From the NCBI GenBank assembly GCA_044379485.1, contig JBIPOE010000008.1, positions 1 to 64,000 on the forward strand: a stretch of DNA of 64,000 nucleotides. The letters run 5' to 3'. A model generated the notes under the pieces. That model searched no databases and was not told the DNA's origin. It saw only the letters and a list, made by a program, of their open reading frames with translations. The position numbers and the translations under genes are program-made. Source of the DNA: CAMDMI01 sp044379485. Its GTDB lineage: Bacteria; Bacteroidota; Bacteroidia; Cytophagales; Flexibacteraceae. Of this stretch, positions 18,031 to 27,066 are shown piece by piece. How positions within the stretch are numbered: the stretch's first letter is position 1; each line of letters opens with the position of its first letter.

Positions 18031-18579
18031 ATAGCAGAAACGTATCGGGTATATGATCCTGGCGGTGTTTATTTTGTAACATTCACCGTTCACCAATGGG
18101 TAGATGTGTTTTCAAGAGCCAATTATGTAGAACTGCTTCTTGAAAATTTAAGATATTGCCAGCAGAACAAGGGATTACAAATTTATGCCTGGGTAGTGAT
18201 GAGCAACATTCCCGATAAATCGGGACAAGTTGTCCATTTGATTATTTCAGTTGACACTGGTAATTTGGCTGACCTTATCCGTGACTTCAAAAAGCACACG
18301 GCCAAAGTTTTGGTAAAAGCCATTGAAAACAATGAGAAAGAAAGCCGGAGAGAATGATTAAAATTACTGCTCAAAAAAGATGGCAAAATCTGGTTTTGGG
18401 AGGCTGGATACCATGGTGAAGAAATCAGGAGTAAACCCTTCTTTGACAACAAAATGAACTATATACACCTCAACCCTGGTCGGGCAGGGTTGGTAGAAAA
18501 AGAGGAGGAATAACTATGTAGTAGTTGTGGAACAGTATATGGAGTACGAAAAGGGCTTTTGGAACTGGCAGAGTTTTAA
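18031..18579 (+). pseudogene. Decayed REP-associated tyrosine transposase (RAYT, Y1_Tnp)
   Basis: Conceptual translation in one frame gives a RAYT-like protein: VYDPGGVYFVTFTVHQWVDVF, then YAWVVMSN, HLIISV, LIRDFKKHTAKVL, ESRRE, FWEAGYHGEEI, NYIHLNPGRAGLV and KGLLELAEF. These are the landmarks of IS200-like REP-associated transposases (single-strand DNA HUH/Y1 enzymes). It is dead: the start position reads ATA (18031), the expected Trp after ESRRE is a TGA (18355), another stop follows EKEEE, and the HxH metal motif is broken by an inserted palindrome at about 18208-18230. The first ATG in frame is at 18106, but it omits the conserved N-terminus. Confidence 0.85.
18208..18230 (+). repeat. Palindromic insertion inside the RAYT catalytic motif
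   Basis: Where RAYTs read M-S-N-H-V-H-L-I, this copy reads M-S-N followed by eight extra or changed codons containing CCCGAT-AA-ATCGGG, then VHLI. The net insertion is about 21 bases, in frame. A related TCCCGACA/TGTCGGGA palindrome is at 49021-49053. Confidence 0.55.
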
Positions 18580-18590
18580 TTATGAACGGT

Positions 18591-18646
18591 GTGTTGCGGA
18601 TTGTAAATCCTACGATAGGAGTTCGACATTACAAATGTCGAACAGC
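18591..18646 (-). repeat. REP-like double hairpin, right of the RAYT remnant
   Basis: Reverse complement of the left element with some changes: GCGGATTGTAAATCCTAC (18596-18613), then GTTCGACATTACAAATGTCGAAC-type (18621-18643). The stems are kept by compensating changes (GAGG/CCTC on the left, GACAT/ATGTC on the right), which supports selection for the hairpin itself. Confidence 0.75.
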
Positions 18647-18694
18647 GGGGGGAATTGTCCGCCCTAATAAATTAAAAATGAATGGCTTCGGAGC

Positions 18695-19627
18695 CTAAAC
18701 CGATTTTTCTGTGTTGGTTTCATCCACAATATATAGTGGCCTTTGTTTTACGTTTGAGCTAATTCTGCTGAGATATTCACCAATAAAACCTAGAGAAATG
18801 AGCTGGATGCCGCCTAAAAACAGGACGGAAACAATGATGGAGGCCCAACCGGGTTCGGAATTGTGCATCACATATTTTCCCCAAAGGGCGTAAATCAAGG
18901 CAATAAAGGCAACACCGGAAACAACAAAGCCCATCCAACTGGCTAGGCGAAGTGGTGCATCGGAAAAGGAGGTGATGCCATCGAGGGCAAAGCGGAACAT
19001 TTTGCCGTAGGTGTAGCCTGTTTTGCCACCTTGTCTTTCAGAACGGTCGTATTCAACAAAGGTTTGCTTAAAACCGATCCATGAAATCTGGCCACGCAGG
19101 AACTTGTTTTGCTCCGGCATGGCTTTCAAAACATCCACCACCTTTTTGTCCATAATGCGGAAATCACCTGTATCCAATGGAATTTCAACAGAGGCAATTT
19201 TGGCTAAAAGTCGATAAAAAAGCCTGGCGGTAAGCAGTTTGGCCACACTTTCTCCTTTTCGTTTTCTTCGCCTGGCATACACTACATGAAATCCTTCATT
19301 CATTTTCTGATCCATTTCAAGAACCAGTTCGGGTGGGTCCTGAAGGTCGGCGTCAATGATGACAATACGCTGCCCATTGCATGCGTCCAATCCGGCGCTT
19401 ACTGCAATTTGGTGACCAAAATTTCGGCTAAGGTTTATAAACTTTACCTTTGGATCCTTTGCCGCAAGGGCTTTTACAAGCTCCAGAGTTTTATCCTTGC
19501 TTCCATCATTGATAAACAAAAGCTCAAAATCAGAACTCAACCGGGAAACCACAGCCACAAGTCTGTCATACAGCTTTTGGATATTTTCCTCTTCGTTGAA
19601 AACAGGAATGATGATGGCGTATTTCAT
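18695..19627 (-). CDS. GT2 glycosyltransferase, polyprenyl-phosphate type
   Basis: A 310-residue protein. The N-terminal GT-A domain has VFNEEENIQKLY, LLFINDGSKDKTLE, the DxD-like VIIDADLQDPPE and the acceptor-site GQISWIGFKQ. Two hydrophobic helices follow (about 228-252 and 263-285). This layout is that of DPM1/GtrB-like enzymes, which load a sugar from a nucleotide onto undecaprenyl phosphate for periplasmic glycosylation. The gene follows the CarD/SH3-like gene by 18 bases on the minus strand. The sugar cannot be told from sequence. Confidence 0.9.
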   Translation of the reverse strand: MKYAIIIPVFNEEENIQKLYDRLVAVVSRLSSDFELLFINDGSKDKTLELVKALAAKDPKVKFINLSRNFGHQIAVSAGLDACNGQRIVIIDADLQDPPELVLEMDQKMNEGFHVVYARRRKRKGESVAKLLTARLFYRLLAKIASVEIPLDTGDFRIMDKKVVDVLKAMPEQNKFLRGQISWIGFKQTFVEYDRSERQGGKTGYTYGKMFRFALDGITSFSDAPLRLASWMGFVVSGVAFIALIYALWGKYVMHNSEPGWASIIVSVLFLGGIQLISLGFIGEYLSRISSNVKQRPLYIVDETNTEKSV

Positions 19628-19645
19628 GAATAAAATTTGGTAGAA

Positions 19646-20176
19646 CTAGCTTTCGCTCTTTTCTCCTACAAAGTAATCAGAACTGGATCGAAATAACACA
19701 TTGAAACTTGTTAGCGAACCATATATTCGGGTGATGTATTGTTGCATCTCGACTTTCTCGCTGTCTTCCAATATTTTATGGGCATTAATTTTTTGTTCCA
19801 AAACCCTGAGCCGATCGCGAAGCATTACGATTTTATGAAAGAAATTTTCTACAGGAATTTCCTTTGGCTTCAAATTTCTGTCTGCTGGTTGTAAAAGCAT
19901 CATGCCTTTTTTCCATTTTTCACCCAAAAGGACAGGCTCAGAAATGTCAGAGTATTCCTCCAGGACCTTTTTTAGGGTATAGCGAAGGTCATATACATCT
20001 ACTTTATCATCATCTGTTTGGTACACTTCCAGCACGGTATAATCCACACGATCTTTTGAAATTTCAACTATTCCTTTGCCAAAAAATGACACTTTATAAA
20101 AAGCTGCAAATACTCCAGCCACAATTCCTTCACCGTATTTTTGGTGTTCGATCCTACTTCCAATGCTGAGTTCCAT
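19646..20176 (-). CDS. Conserved Bacteroidota protein with CarD/SH3-like N-terminus
   Basis: A 176-residue soluble protein. The first ~60 residues (SRIEHQKYGEGIVAGVF...YKVSFFGKGIVEIS) look like the small SH3/CarD-type beta-barrel found in RNA-polymerase- and helicase-associated proteins. The rest is helical and strongly patterned, including GEKWKKGMMLLQPADRNLKP, FFHKIVMLRDRLRVLEQKIN and QQYITRIYGSLTSFN. I recognise this as a widespread Bacteroidota protein without assigned function; a role near transcription or DNA repair is only suggested by the fold. It is upstream of the GT2 gene and divergent from rpoN. Confidence 0.75.
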   Translation of the reverse strand: MELSIGSRIEHQKYGEGIVAGVFAAFYKVSFFGKGIVEISKDRVDYTVLEVYQTDDDKVDVYDLRYTLKKVLEEYSDISEPVLLGEKWKKGMMLLQPADRNLKPKEIPVENFFHKIVMLRDRLRVLEQKINAHKILEDSEKVEMQQYITRIYGSLTSFNVLFRSSSDYFVGEKSES

Positions 20177-20333
20177 AAATTTAACTATTTAATATTCAGT
20201 ATATTATTTTAATAAAAAACGTCTCTGATTTTTAAGTCAGGAAACAATGCAAGAAGTAACTCAAAATGGAATTTTGCAATATAATCTGAAGATGCAGGAT
20301 TTTTAGGATTGTAAGATTTTAGGGTTATTTCTG

Positions 20334-20367
20334 TTTGGATGCTTTTATCCGATTAAATTTAATTTTG
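20334..20367 (+). promoter_or_regulatory. Putative rpoN promoter
   Basis: TTTG at 20334-20337 (-33) and TAATTTTG at 20360-20367 (-7, an exact TAxxTTTG match) are 22 bases apart, slightly long but plausible for the housekeeping sigma of Bacteroidota. The RNA would start about 80 bases before the rpoN ATG. Confidence 0.45.
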
Positions 20368-20452
20368 CATTTTAGAATGTGCGCTTCAAACCAACAAATC
20401 CTAAACTAGGTCTTATGGTGGATTTTTAAGTTATTTGCATTCTATTCAGGGA

Positions 20453-21946
20453 ATGGCTCAAAGACTTAGTTTACAACAAACGCTTTCGCAAAAGCTTTCG
20501 CCACAGCAGATTCAATTTATTAAACTGCTGCAAATTCCTACGACCGAACTCTTGTCACGGGTTGAAGAAGAACTGGAAATAAATCCGGCTCTTGAAGAAG
20601 GCAGAGAAGATTTTAATCAGGAAAAGGAAGAAAATGAAAGTGGTGGTGAGGAGGATAACAACTTCGACAACCCAAGTGAAGTGCCTGAAGGAGAAGGCCT
20701 TGATGACAAAATAAATCTGGATGACTATTTAAGAGATTCTGACCAGGCTGGCTACAAACTGCAAGGAGACGGCCCATCACCAGACGAGGATGATCGGGAT
20801 ATTCCAATGGCCAGCAGCAATACGATCAATGACATTTTGATTCAACAACTTAGCTATTTGCCTCTGGATGATCGGAGGATGGAAATTGGACTACAATTGG
20901 TTGGATCCATTGACAACGATGGCTACATTCGAAGAGACCTTTTTTCTATTGCCAACGATCTTGCCTTTTCTCAAAACATAGATACTACCGAGGAAGAACT
21001 GGAGGATATTCTGGATATGATTCAACAGTTTGATCCTCCGGGAATTGCCGCCAGAACTTTGCAGGAATGTTTGATTTTACAATTGGATAGGAAACGTGGC
21101 AATTACGAAGTGGCATCCATAGCGATTCAGATCGTAGAAGATCACTTTGATGATTTCACTAAAAAACATTACGAAAAAATAGAGAAACGATTGGGTGTAG
21201 AAGATCATGTTTTGATGAAAGATGCCATCAATATGATTACCCATTTGAATCCAAAACCAGGAGAGGTTTCCGAAGGAAATGGTTCTGGCAATCAATTTAT
21301 TACGCCAGATTTTATTTTGATAAACAATTCAGGAAAACTTGAATTGTCGCTTAATGGAAGAAATGCGCCAGAGCTGAAAATCAATAGAACCTATCGGAAT
21401 ATGCTTGAAAGCCTGGCCAAAACGGATAAAAAATCAAAACAGGAAAGAGAGGCCATTGGGTTTATAAAGCAGAAATTGGATTCTGCCCAATGGTTTATAG
21501 ATGCGATCCGGCAAAGGCAACAAACTTTGTTGAAAACTATGGGCGCTATTATTGATTTTCAATATGAATACTTTCAGGAAGGAGATGAAAGCAAACTGAA
21601 ACCAATGATTCTTAAAGATGTGGCCTCAGTTATTGAAATGGATATTAGTACAGTTAGCCGGGTTACCAATAGTAAATTTGTTCAAACCGAATTTGGTACT
21701 TTTCCCCTGAAATACTTTTTTTCAGAAGGAATAGCTTCAACGACAGATGGTGAGGATCATAGCAGCAGAGAGGTAAAATCAATATTAAAGGAGATAATAG
21801 ACAGAGAGGAAAAGGACAAACCGCTCTCAGATGAAAAGCTGGAAGAGATGCTGATTGCCAGAGGTTACCAAATAGCCAGACGGACAGTGGCAAAATACAG
21901 AGAACAACTTAACATTCCGGTGGCCCGGTTGAGAAAGGAAATTTGA
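20453..21946 (+). CDS. rpoN: RNA polymerase sigma-54 factor
   Basis: Alternative sigma factor that needs AAA+ activators to open promoters. Region I (LSLQQTLSQKLSPQQIQFIKLLQIP) is at the N-terminus and an acidic region II follows (about 45-120). The core-binding and HTH domains come next, and the C-terminal RpoN box is ARRTVAKYREQLNIP. At 497 residues from the ATG at 20453 it is full length. That ATG is preferred over an upstream one at 20435 because homologues begin at MxQ(R/K)LSLQQ. No sigma-54 activator gene lies in the window. Confidence 0.97.
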   Translation: MAQRLSLQQTLSQKLSPQQIQFIKLLQIPTTELLSRVEEELEINPALEEGREDFNQEKEENESGGEEDNNFDNPSEVPEGEGLDDKINLDDYLRDSDQAGYKLQGDGPSPDEDDRDIPMASSNTINDILIQQLSYLPLDDRRMEIGLQLVGSIDNDGYIRRDLFSIANDLAFSQNIDTTEEELEDILDMIQQFDPPGIAARTLQECLILQLDRKRGNYEVASIAIQIVEDHFDDFTKKHYEKIEKRLGVEDHVLMKDAINMITHLNPKPGEVSEGNGSGNQFITPDFILINNSGKLELSLNGRNAPELKINRTYRNMLESLAKTDKKSKQEREAIGFIKQKLDSAQWFIDAIRQRQQTLLKTMGAIIDFQYEYFQEGDESKLKPMILKDVASVIEMDISTVSRVTNSKFVQTEFGTFPLKYFFSEGIASTTDGEDHSSREVKSILKEIIDREEKDKPLSDEKLEEMLIARGYQIARRTVAKYREQLNIPVARLRKEI

Positions 21947-22632
21947 GCGAGGCCAGCAGTCTTTTTCGCCACCTGATCAGAAAACGACCAGGTGGCTTTT
22001 TAACCAAGGAAAAGCTTCCTTATATTTTGTCGTGGTTGATTTCAATTGTATTTCACCCATTGATGATGCCTACATATTTAAATGGCATTGTTTTTAAATA
22101 CTGTACGGATCTTGTTCCCCTTCCAAGAGATGCCAAGATTCAGATTCTCTTCTTCATTTTTATTGCGACCTACTTGGCACCTTCTCTTGCCACTGGCTTA
22201 CTGTGGGCTTCTGGCACAATCTCAAATATCAGCCTTGAAAAAAGATCAGAAAGGCTTATTCCACTATTAATTACAGGCCTGATTTACACCGGGGTTAGTT
22301 ATGTTTTTCTTGAACATCTGCAAATAGCACGTTTGCTTGGATTGTTTTTGGGGGCAATTGCCCTGGCCGTAATTTTAACAGCATTCATAACCCATTTTTG
22401 GAAAATCAGTAGCCATATGGTGGGCATTGGAGGGCTATTGGGCTTTTTGATTGCGGTAATTTTAAAAACAAAAAATATGAGTCTTGAGTTGCCTTTGTTG
22501 GCAACCATATTTTTTTCCGGAGCGGTAGCAAGCAGCAGATTATTGCTAGGTGCCCACGGGTATTTTCAAATTATTTCAGGTTTTTTTCTTGGAATTGCGG
22601 TAAGCTGGACCGCAGTCCATTTTTTTGTATGA
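21943..22632 (+). CDS. PAP2-like polytopic membrane protein
   Basis: A 229-residue protein with about six hydrophobic helices. The segment HFWKISSHMVGIGGLLGF and the later SSRLLLGAHGYFQIISGFFLG resemble the two conserved parts (SxxH-like and RxxxxxH) of type 2 phosphatidic acid phosphatases, but the family is a distinct Bacteroidota clade. The frame begins at a TTG (21943) that overlaps the rpoN stop (TTGA), which suggests translational coupling; no ATG is available until well inside the first helix. A lipid-phosphate role is possible but unproven. Confidence 0.75.
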   Translation: MSEASSLFRHLIRKRPGGFLTKEKLPYILSWLISIVFHPLMMPTYLNGIVFKYCTDLVPLPRDAKIQILFFIFIATYLAPSLATGLLWASGTISNISLEKRSERLIPLLITGLIYTGVSYVFLEHLQIARLLGLFLGAIALAVILTAFITHFWKISSHMVGIGGLLGFLIAVILKTKNMSLELPLLATIFFSGAVASSRLLLGAHGYFQIISGFFLGIAVSWTAVHFFV

Positions 22633-22641
22633 CTAATTCGT

Positions 22642-23601
22642 ATGGCAAAAATTACAGAACATATCGCTAAGGCAAAAGGTAAGACCTTATTTTCATTCGA
22701 AATTCTTCCTCCTTTAAAGGGAGAAAGTATCGATCTTTTATTCAATGGCATAGCTCCTTTGATGGAATTCAAACCTCCGTTTATTGATGTAACCTATCAC
22801 AGGGAGGAGTTTATTTATAAAGCACGGCCAGAAGGTGGCCTTGAAAAAAGAATAACCAGAAAGCGCCCTGGCACCGTAGGAATTTGTGCAGCAATCATGA
22901 ATCGATTTCATGTGGATGCGGTTCCACATTTGATTTGCGGAGGCTTTACCAAAGAAGAAACTGAAAATGCCTTGATTGATCTTGACTTTTTGGGCATAGA
23001 TAACGTGTTGGCATTGAGGGGAGATCACATCAAATCAGAAGGTTTTTTTACACAGGAACCAGGTGGACATGCTTTTGCATCTGATTTGATAGTTCAAATA
23101 AAGCAAATGAACGCAGGAAAGTATTTGGATGAGGAGTTAAAAACGACAACCCCTACGGATTTCTGTATTGGTGTTGCAGGATATCCTGAAAAACATTTCG
23201 AAGCTGCCAATATGGAAACTGAGCTTAAATACACCAAGTTAAAGTGTGATTTGGGTGGTGAATATATTGTAACCCAGATGTTTTTTGACAACAAACCCTA
23301 TTTTGAATATGTGTCAAGGTGCAAGGAAATGGGCATTAACGTTCCTATTATTCCAGGTTTAAAGCCAATCACGACCAAAAAACAATTGACTGTTTTACCA
23401 AGGATTTTCGCTTTGGATATTCCGCAGGATCTTGTTTCAGCTATTGAGGCCGCCAAAGATGACAAAGCAGTAAAACAGGTGGGCATAGAATGGTGCGCCA
23501 TGCAATCGAAGGAATTGATGGCTGCAGGCGTTCCGGTTTTGCATTATTACAGCATGGGCAAAAGCGATGCGGTTAAGCAGATAGCTGCTCAGTTGTTTTA
23601 G
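22642..23601 (+). CDS. metF: Methylenetetrahydrofolate reductase
   Basis: FAD-dependent reduction of 5,10-methylene-THF to 5-methyl-THF, the methyl donor for methionine synthesis. Landmarks are FSFEILPPLKG at the N-terminus, the HLICGGFTKEE block, NVLALRGD, and QMFFDN with a later PIIPGLKPIT. At 319 residues it is the bacterial MetF length (no SAM-binding extension). It lies 9 bases after the PAP2-like gene and so could share its transcript. An intrinsic terminator follows. Confidence 0.97.
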   Translation: MAKITEHIAKAKGKTLFSFEILPPLKGESIDLLFNGIAPLMEFKPPFIDVTYHREEFIYKARPEGGLEKRITRKRPGTVGICAAIMNRFHVDAVPHLICGGFTKEETENALIDLDFLGIDNVLALRGDHIKSEGFFTQEPGGHAFASDLIVQIKQMNAGKYLDEELKTTTPTDFCIGVAGYPEKHFEAANMETELKYTKLKCDLGGEYIVTQMFFDNKPYFEYVSRCKEMGINVPIIPGLKPITTKKQLTVLPRIFALDIPQDLVSAIEAAKDDKAVKQVGIEWCAMQSKELMAAGVPVLHYYSMGKSDAVKQIAAQLF

Positions 23602-23617
23602 AATCCGATAATTATTC

Positions 23618-23658
23618 AAAAAAGCATTGAAGAAAATAGTTTCTTCAATGCTTTTTTT
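23618..23658 (+). terminator. Terminator of metF
   Basis: A perfect 14-bp stem, AAGCATTGAAGAAA / TTTCTTCAATGCTT, with loop ATAG is followed by a T-run 17 bases after the metF stop. A-runs on the left allow bidirectional use for the convergent T9SS gene. Confidence 0.92.
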
Positions 23659-23714
23659 GGATTGGTTTACACCAGTTCAAATTCCCAGTTAACATTTAGT
23701 GCTAAAACTGGTAT

Positions 23715-25127
23715 TTATTTTATCCAACGTTTTGAATAAATCCCATCGGCATTTTCAAAGGTTAATATATAAAGCCCCCTGGATAGACCATTGATTTGCA
23801 AATATTTAGCACCCACTTGGGTGTTCAACAATTTTCTTCCTGTGAGATCATAGATCGCAATTGTGGAACTTTCATTTTGAGGAAAGAGCAGATAATCTTT
23901 ATTAATATTAAAATAATAAATGGACATCGAGCTTTTGCTTTTGAGTTCATTTTTAGAAACCACAAATACATTGTTAAGCCCAGGTCTGTTTCTCTTAAAA
24001 AGAAATACAGAATCATTTGTTCCCCCACAAAAGTAAAAACTGGTATCTCCTTTTATTTGCATATCATATACAGGACTTGGCGAAGGAAATGACCAAAAAT
24101 GTTCTCCCAAACTATTCCCGTTTTGATCCAGGCGCATTAAAAATGGGCTTACAGGTCCATTTCCAAATGTGCTGGCATTGGAATATCCGCCAACCCAGAA
24201 TCCATTTGAAATCGCCTTTTTAATAATAAAAGCAGCATCCTGACCCTCAGATCCCAGCCACTGCTGCCAAAGCAAAATACCATTTGGGCTTACCTTGTTG
24301 ATTTGTGTATCAAAAGATGGGCCTGCTGCAGTGGACGATTCCCCAACTATCCAAAAGTTACCCAGATAATCTTCCAACAACTTTTGCGAACCATCGTTCC
24401 ATTGAGTTTGAATGGCCAAATCCCAAATGTACAAACCATTGGAATCCAGTCTGGAAATGAATGGATTAATGCTTGTTTGCTGAACATCACCACAAAAAGC
24501 AATATCACCATTTTTACATTCAATGGCCGCTTGCACATTGTCTATTGGCGTGAAACCATCCTCATAAACCCAATCCAGATTTGCCGTTTCAGGATTTAAT
24601 TTGCCCAGCCAAAAGTTGTTTCCCTGAGGATTGGGACCAACCCGGAATCCACTAAGCAATAATCGGGATGAACGGGTTAAACTTACTTCCTTTAATATGG
24701 CGTTATCCGCACCTTGTATTTTTCTGAAACTTTGGATTGAGTTGGAATCGAGAACAGCCAACCAGTTTTCGGTCAAATCTATAGCAGTTTTAAGTCCCAA
24801 AACCACCGCTAGCTTTCCATTGGATAAATTGCCAAAACCAACCCAGGTTTGGTATCCTTCATACGGAAAGGTTATTTTTTTCTCTATTATACCCTGATCA
24901 TTGATTCTATATAACCAGGCCTTTAAATCTGAAGATCCAATTGGTAATTTATTACCTCCTATCCAGATTTTTCCCTTTTTATCAAAATTAAAGCTGTATG
25001 CGGTTTGCTGGATGGCAGAGTCAGAAAGGACTAAACTAAACTCCTGAGCGCAAGCAAAGTGGGAATAAAAAAATAAACCTAAAGCCAGTACTTTTCTGAA
25101 CAAAACGATGATTGCAGTATTAATCAT
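23715..25127 (-). CDS. Secreted protein with T9SS sorting domain
   Basis: A 470-residue protein. A signal peptide (hydrophobic LALGLFFYSHFACAQ, cut after AQ) precedes a mostly beta body with repeated I(W/F)IGG / FWVGGYS motifs typical of beta-propeller-like surface proteins. The last ~75 residues (NINKDYLLFPQNESSTIAIYDLTGRKLL to GIYSKRWIK) form a T9SS type A sorting domain. The function of the body is not recognisable. It is a single gene, convergent with metF. Confidence 0.85.
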   Translation of the reverse strand: MINTAIIVLFRKVLALGLFFYSHFACAQEFSLVLSDSAIQQTAYSFNFDKKGKIWIGGNKLPIGSSDLKAWLYRINDQGIIEKKITFPYEGYQTWVGFGNLSNGKLAVVLGLKTAIDLTENWLAVLDSNSIQSFRKIQGADNAILKEVSLTRSSRLLLSGFRVGPNPQGNNFWLGKLNPETANLDWVYEDGFTPIDNVQAAIECKNGDIAFCGDVQQTSINPFISRLDSNGLYIWDLAIQTQWNDGSQKLLEDYLGNFWIVGESSTAAGPSFDTQINKVSPNGILLWQQWLGSEGQDAAFIIKKAISNGFWVGGYSNASTFGNGPVSPFLMRLDQNGNSLGEHFWSFPSPSPVYDMQIKGDTSFYFCGGTNDSVFLFKRNRPGLNNVFVVSKNELKSKSSMSIYYFNINKDYLLFPQNESSTIAIYDLTGRKLLNTQVGAKYLQINGLSRGLYILTFENADGIYSKRWIK

Positions 25128-25455
25128 GTAAAAGTAGCTGCTTTCAATTTACTTTTATCAACATGTTTTTAGGTGAAAGTCAAATAATAAATAATTGGAC
25201 TTTGCATTTTAACAAAATCAGAAGAAAGCATCCTGGATTTTTGAGGATGGCAAAAGAACTGGTTTTTAACCAATGACATTTTCCTCTGTTTGGCAAAGAG
25301 TTACTCATTGTATTTGCGGCTCTAAGATGCGATTTCATATTTGTTGAAGACTTCCAGTAACTAATTTTTAGCCCTCCAAAACCAATTTCCAGCCTTTCTT
25401 CTTTTTAGAAATAAAGTGTTCCAAGGAATAAACCAATTGCTCAAACCAACTATCC
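25128..25455. other. Intergenic region with a possible small ORF
   Basis: This stretch lies between the T9SS gene and the NFACT gene, both on the minus strand. Nothing is certain in it except the possible 42-codon ORF at 25368-25496. No clear terminator for the NFACT gene or promoter for the T9SS gene is visible. Confidence 0.4.
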
Positions 25456-25496
25456 CTATTCCAAAGGCTCCACCAAAATGGTCTTCTCTTTTTCAA
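25368..25496 (-). CDS. Possible small basic aromatic protein (TTG start)
   Basis: A 42-codon frame overlaps the 3' end of the NFACT gene in another frame and continues beyond it. Outside the overlap it reads WFEQLVYSLEHFISKKKKG, which looks more like real protein than chance sequence. It needs a TTG start at 25496, or might be a remnant of a C-terminal extension lost by a frameshift. I know no homologue. Confidence 0.25.
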   Translation of the reverse strand: MKKRRPFWWSLWNRDSWFEQLVYSLEHFISKKKKGWKLVLEG

Positions 25497-26991
25497 CCCG
25501 CACTTGTCCGGCAGGTGTGTTTTTTATTTTTCGTACATATTTTCGTTCCGTTACCATCACAGGGCAAAGCGAATCGTTTTTAGCTTTTGAGTAAAAGGCC
25601 GCCCATTGCGCTGCCCGCTCCAATACGGGTTTGGGTGTGGTTTTTCCCTTTTTATTTTTTATAATCACATGGCTTCCAGGTGTATCCCTGGCATGTAGCC
25701 AAATATCATCTTTATGAGTGAGCCTCAACATTTCATCATTGGACTTGGCATTTTTACCAATCCAGATTTCATAATCCATAAACTGCCTGAGGTGATAGGG
25801 CAAGGTTTCAGTCTCAGCAATAGCTTCAGTTTTACTTTGAGAAATAAAGGGCTTCAACTCCGGCCATTTTTCCGCCAATTGCAGAAGATTCAATTGGCTT
25901 TTTAGCTCCTCAAAATTGGCTTTCCAAAGTTCAGCCCGCTTTTCAAGTCGGTCCATATCTTGTTGCTGCCCTTTTGCCTTTCGATAAAACCTTTCTGCAT
26001 TTTCTATTACCGAAAGCTCTTTTTTGAGTTTGATTTCAATGGTTTTTTCCCCTGAAAAATCCGGCAGTTCTATTTTCTGGTCGCCCTTCGGTACCAAATG
26101 GCCAAAAGCCATCAAAAGATCTGCTTGTAAACGAAAGCTTCTCGATTCCTGGCCTTCTAACCATTGCGCTTCAGTTACCTCCATTTGCCTTTTGGTTTCA
26201 AAAATCTTTTGTTCCAAAGCCAGAACCAAGGTTTGCTTTTGTTTAAAAAATCGGTTTACCTGCCAGAAAAGCTGCGAAAGCCGATTGGAAATCGAAATGG
26301 GATCACTATTTTCTTCTATGACTTCGCCAATTGGGAAAAAGCTTAAAAACACTTCACTTTCTTCTTTGCAGATATACAGATTATTGTTTTTCAGTCCCTT
26401 AAGCAAATCTAAAAACAGACTTTCCTGTAAAGAAAGTGCAGTTGTTTTGCTGCTGTCTTCCCAATATTTCCACAAACGTTTGCTGAAAGTAGGATACAAA
26501 CTGCGCAGCACTTCCGGATCTGGACTATACACCGGTGAGTCCTCTGGCTTTGGCCTTCCTTTTGGAATATTTGATTCCAGATCCTTTTTTAAATGGTTGT
26601 TAAAAACGCTTTTTACCTGCTGCCCATCATGCAAAATGACATTGGACCGATTGCCATACATTTTAAAGCAAAGCTGCAAACCATTCGCAAATCGAATGTG
26701 AAAACTCCTGTCGTTCTCAGATTGAATAACTTCTGTAACCGGACTTCCTAAGACCTCCGAAAACAAATCAACCGAATTACTTCTGGTTCGCCCAAAGTCC
26801 GAAGGAAAAGTCAAAAGGCAGGAGCCCTGGGCAAGGTCTGCTTTGATAAAAAAATCGACAGAATCTGAAGTGAAAAACCTGAAAATCAGCTCATCCTTTT
26901 GCTGAGAAAAGCATTCCAAAAGCCTTGCCTCCGGAAGAATCTGGTTAAGCCTTTTCGAAAGCCTTTCAAAAAAGAAAAAAGTATGGTACAT
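25456..26991 (-). CDS. NFACT-family protein (RqcH-like)
   Basis: A 511-residue protein. The N-terminal MYHTFFFFERLSKRL...LLECFSQQKDELIFRF is an NFACT-N-like domain, followed by a long coiled coil (about 240-370). The C-terminal NFACT-R (DUF814) domain has IGKNAKSNDEMLRLTHKDDIWLHARDTPGSHVII. In Bacillus the relative RqcH binds stalled 50S subunits and adds alanine tails for protein quality control. Bacteroidota versions are shorter than the Gram-positive ones, and whether this one tails nascent chains is not evident. It is a single gene. Confidence 0.88.
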   Translation of the reverse strand: MYHTFFFFERLSKRLNQILPEARLLECFSQQKDELIFRFFTSDSVDFFIKADLAQGSCLLTFPSDFGRTRSNSVDLFSEVLGSPVTEVIQSENDRSFHIRFANGLQLCFKMYGNRSNVILHDGQQVKSVFNNHLKKDLESNIPKGRPKPEDSPVYSPDPEVLRSLYPTFSKRLWKYWEDSSKTTALSLQESLFLDLLKGLKNNNLYICKEESEVFLSFFPIGEVIEENSDPISISNRLSQLFWQVNRFFKQKQTLVLALEQKIFETKRQMEVTEAQWLEGQESRSFRLQADLLMAFGHLVPKGDQKIELPDFSGEKTIEIKLKKELSVIENAERFYRKAKGQQQDMDRLEKRAELWKANFEELKSQLNLLQLAEKWPELKPFISQSKTEAIAETETLPYHLRQFMDYEIWIGKNAKSNDEMLRLTHKDDIWLHARDTPGSHVIIKNKKGKTTPKPVLERAAQWAAFYSKAKNDSLCPVMVTERKYVRKIKNTPAGQVRVEKEKTILVEPLE

Positions 26992-27066
26992 AAAAAATCA
27001 AATGCAAAAGTGCATTAAAGTCTTTGCCCGTCAGGTTAGGATTTTGGATTGAACCTGGGCCTCTTT

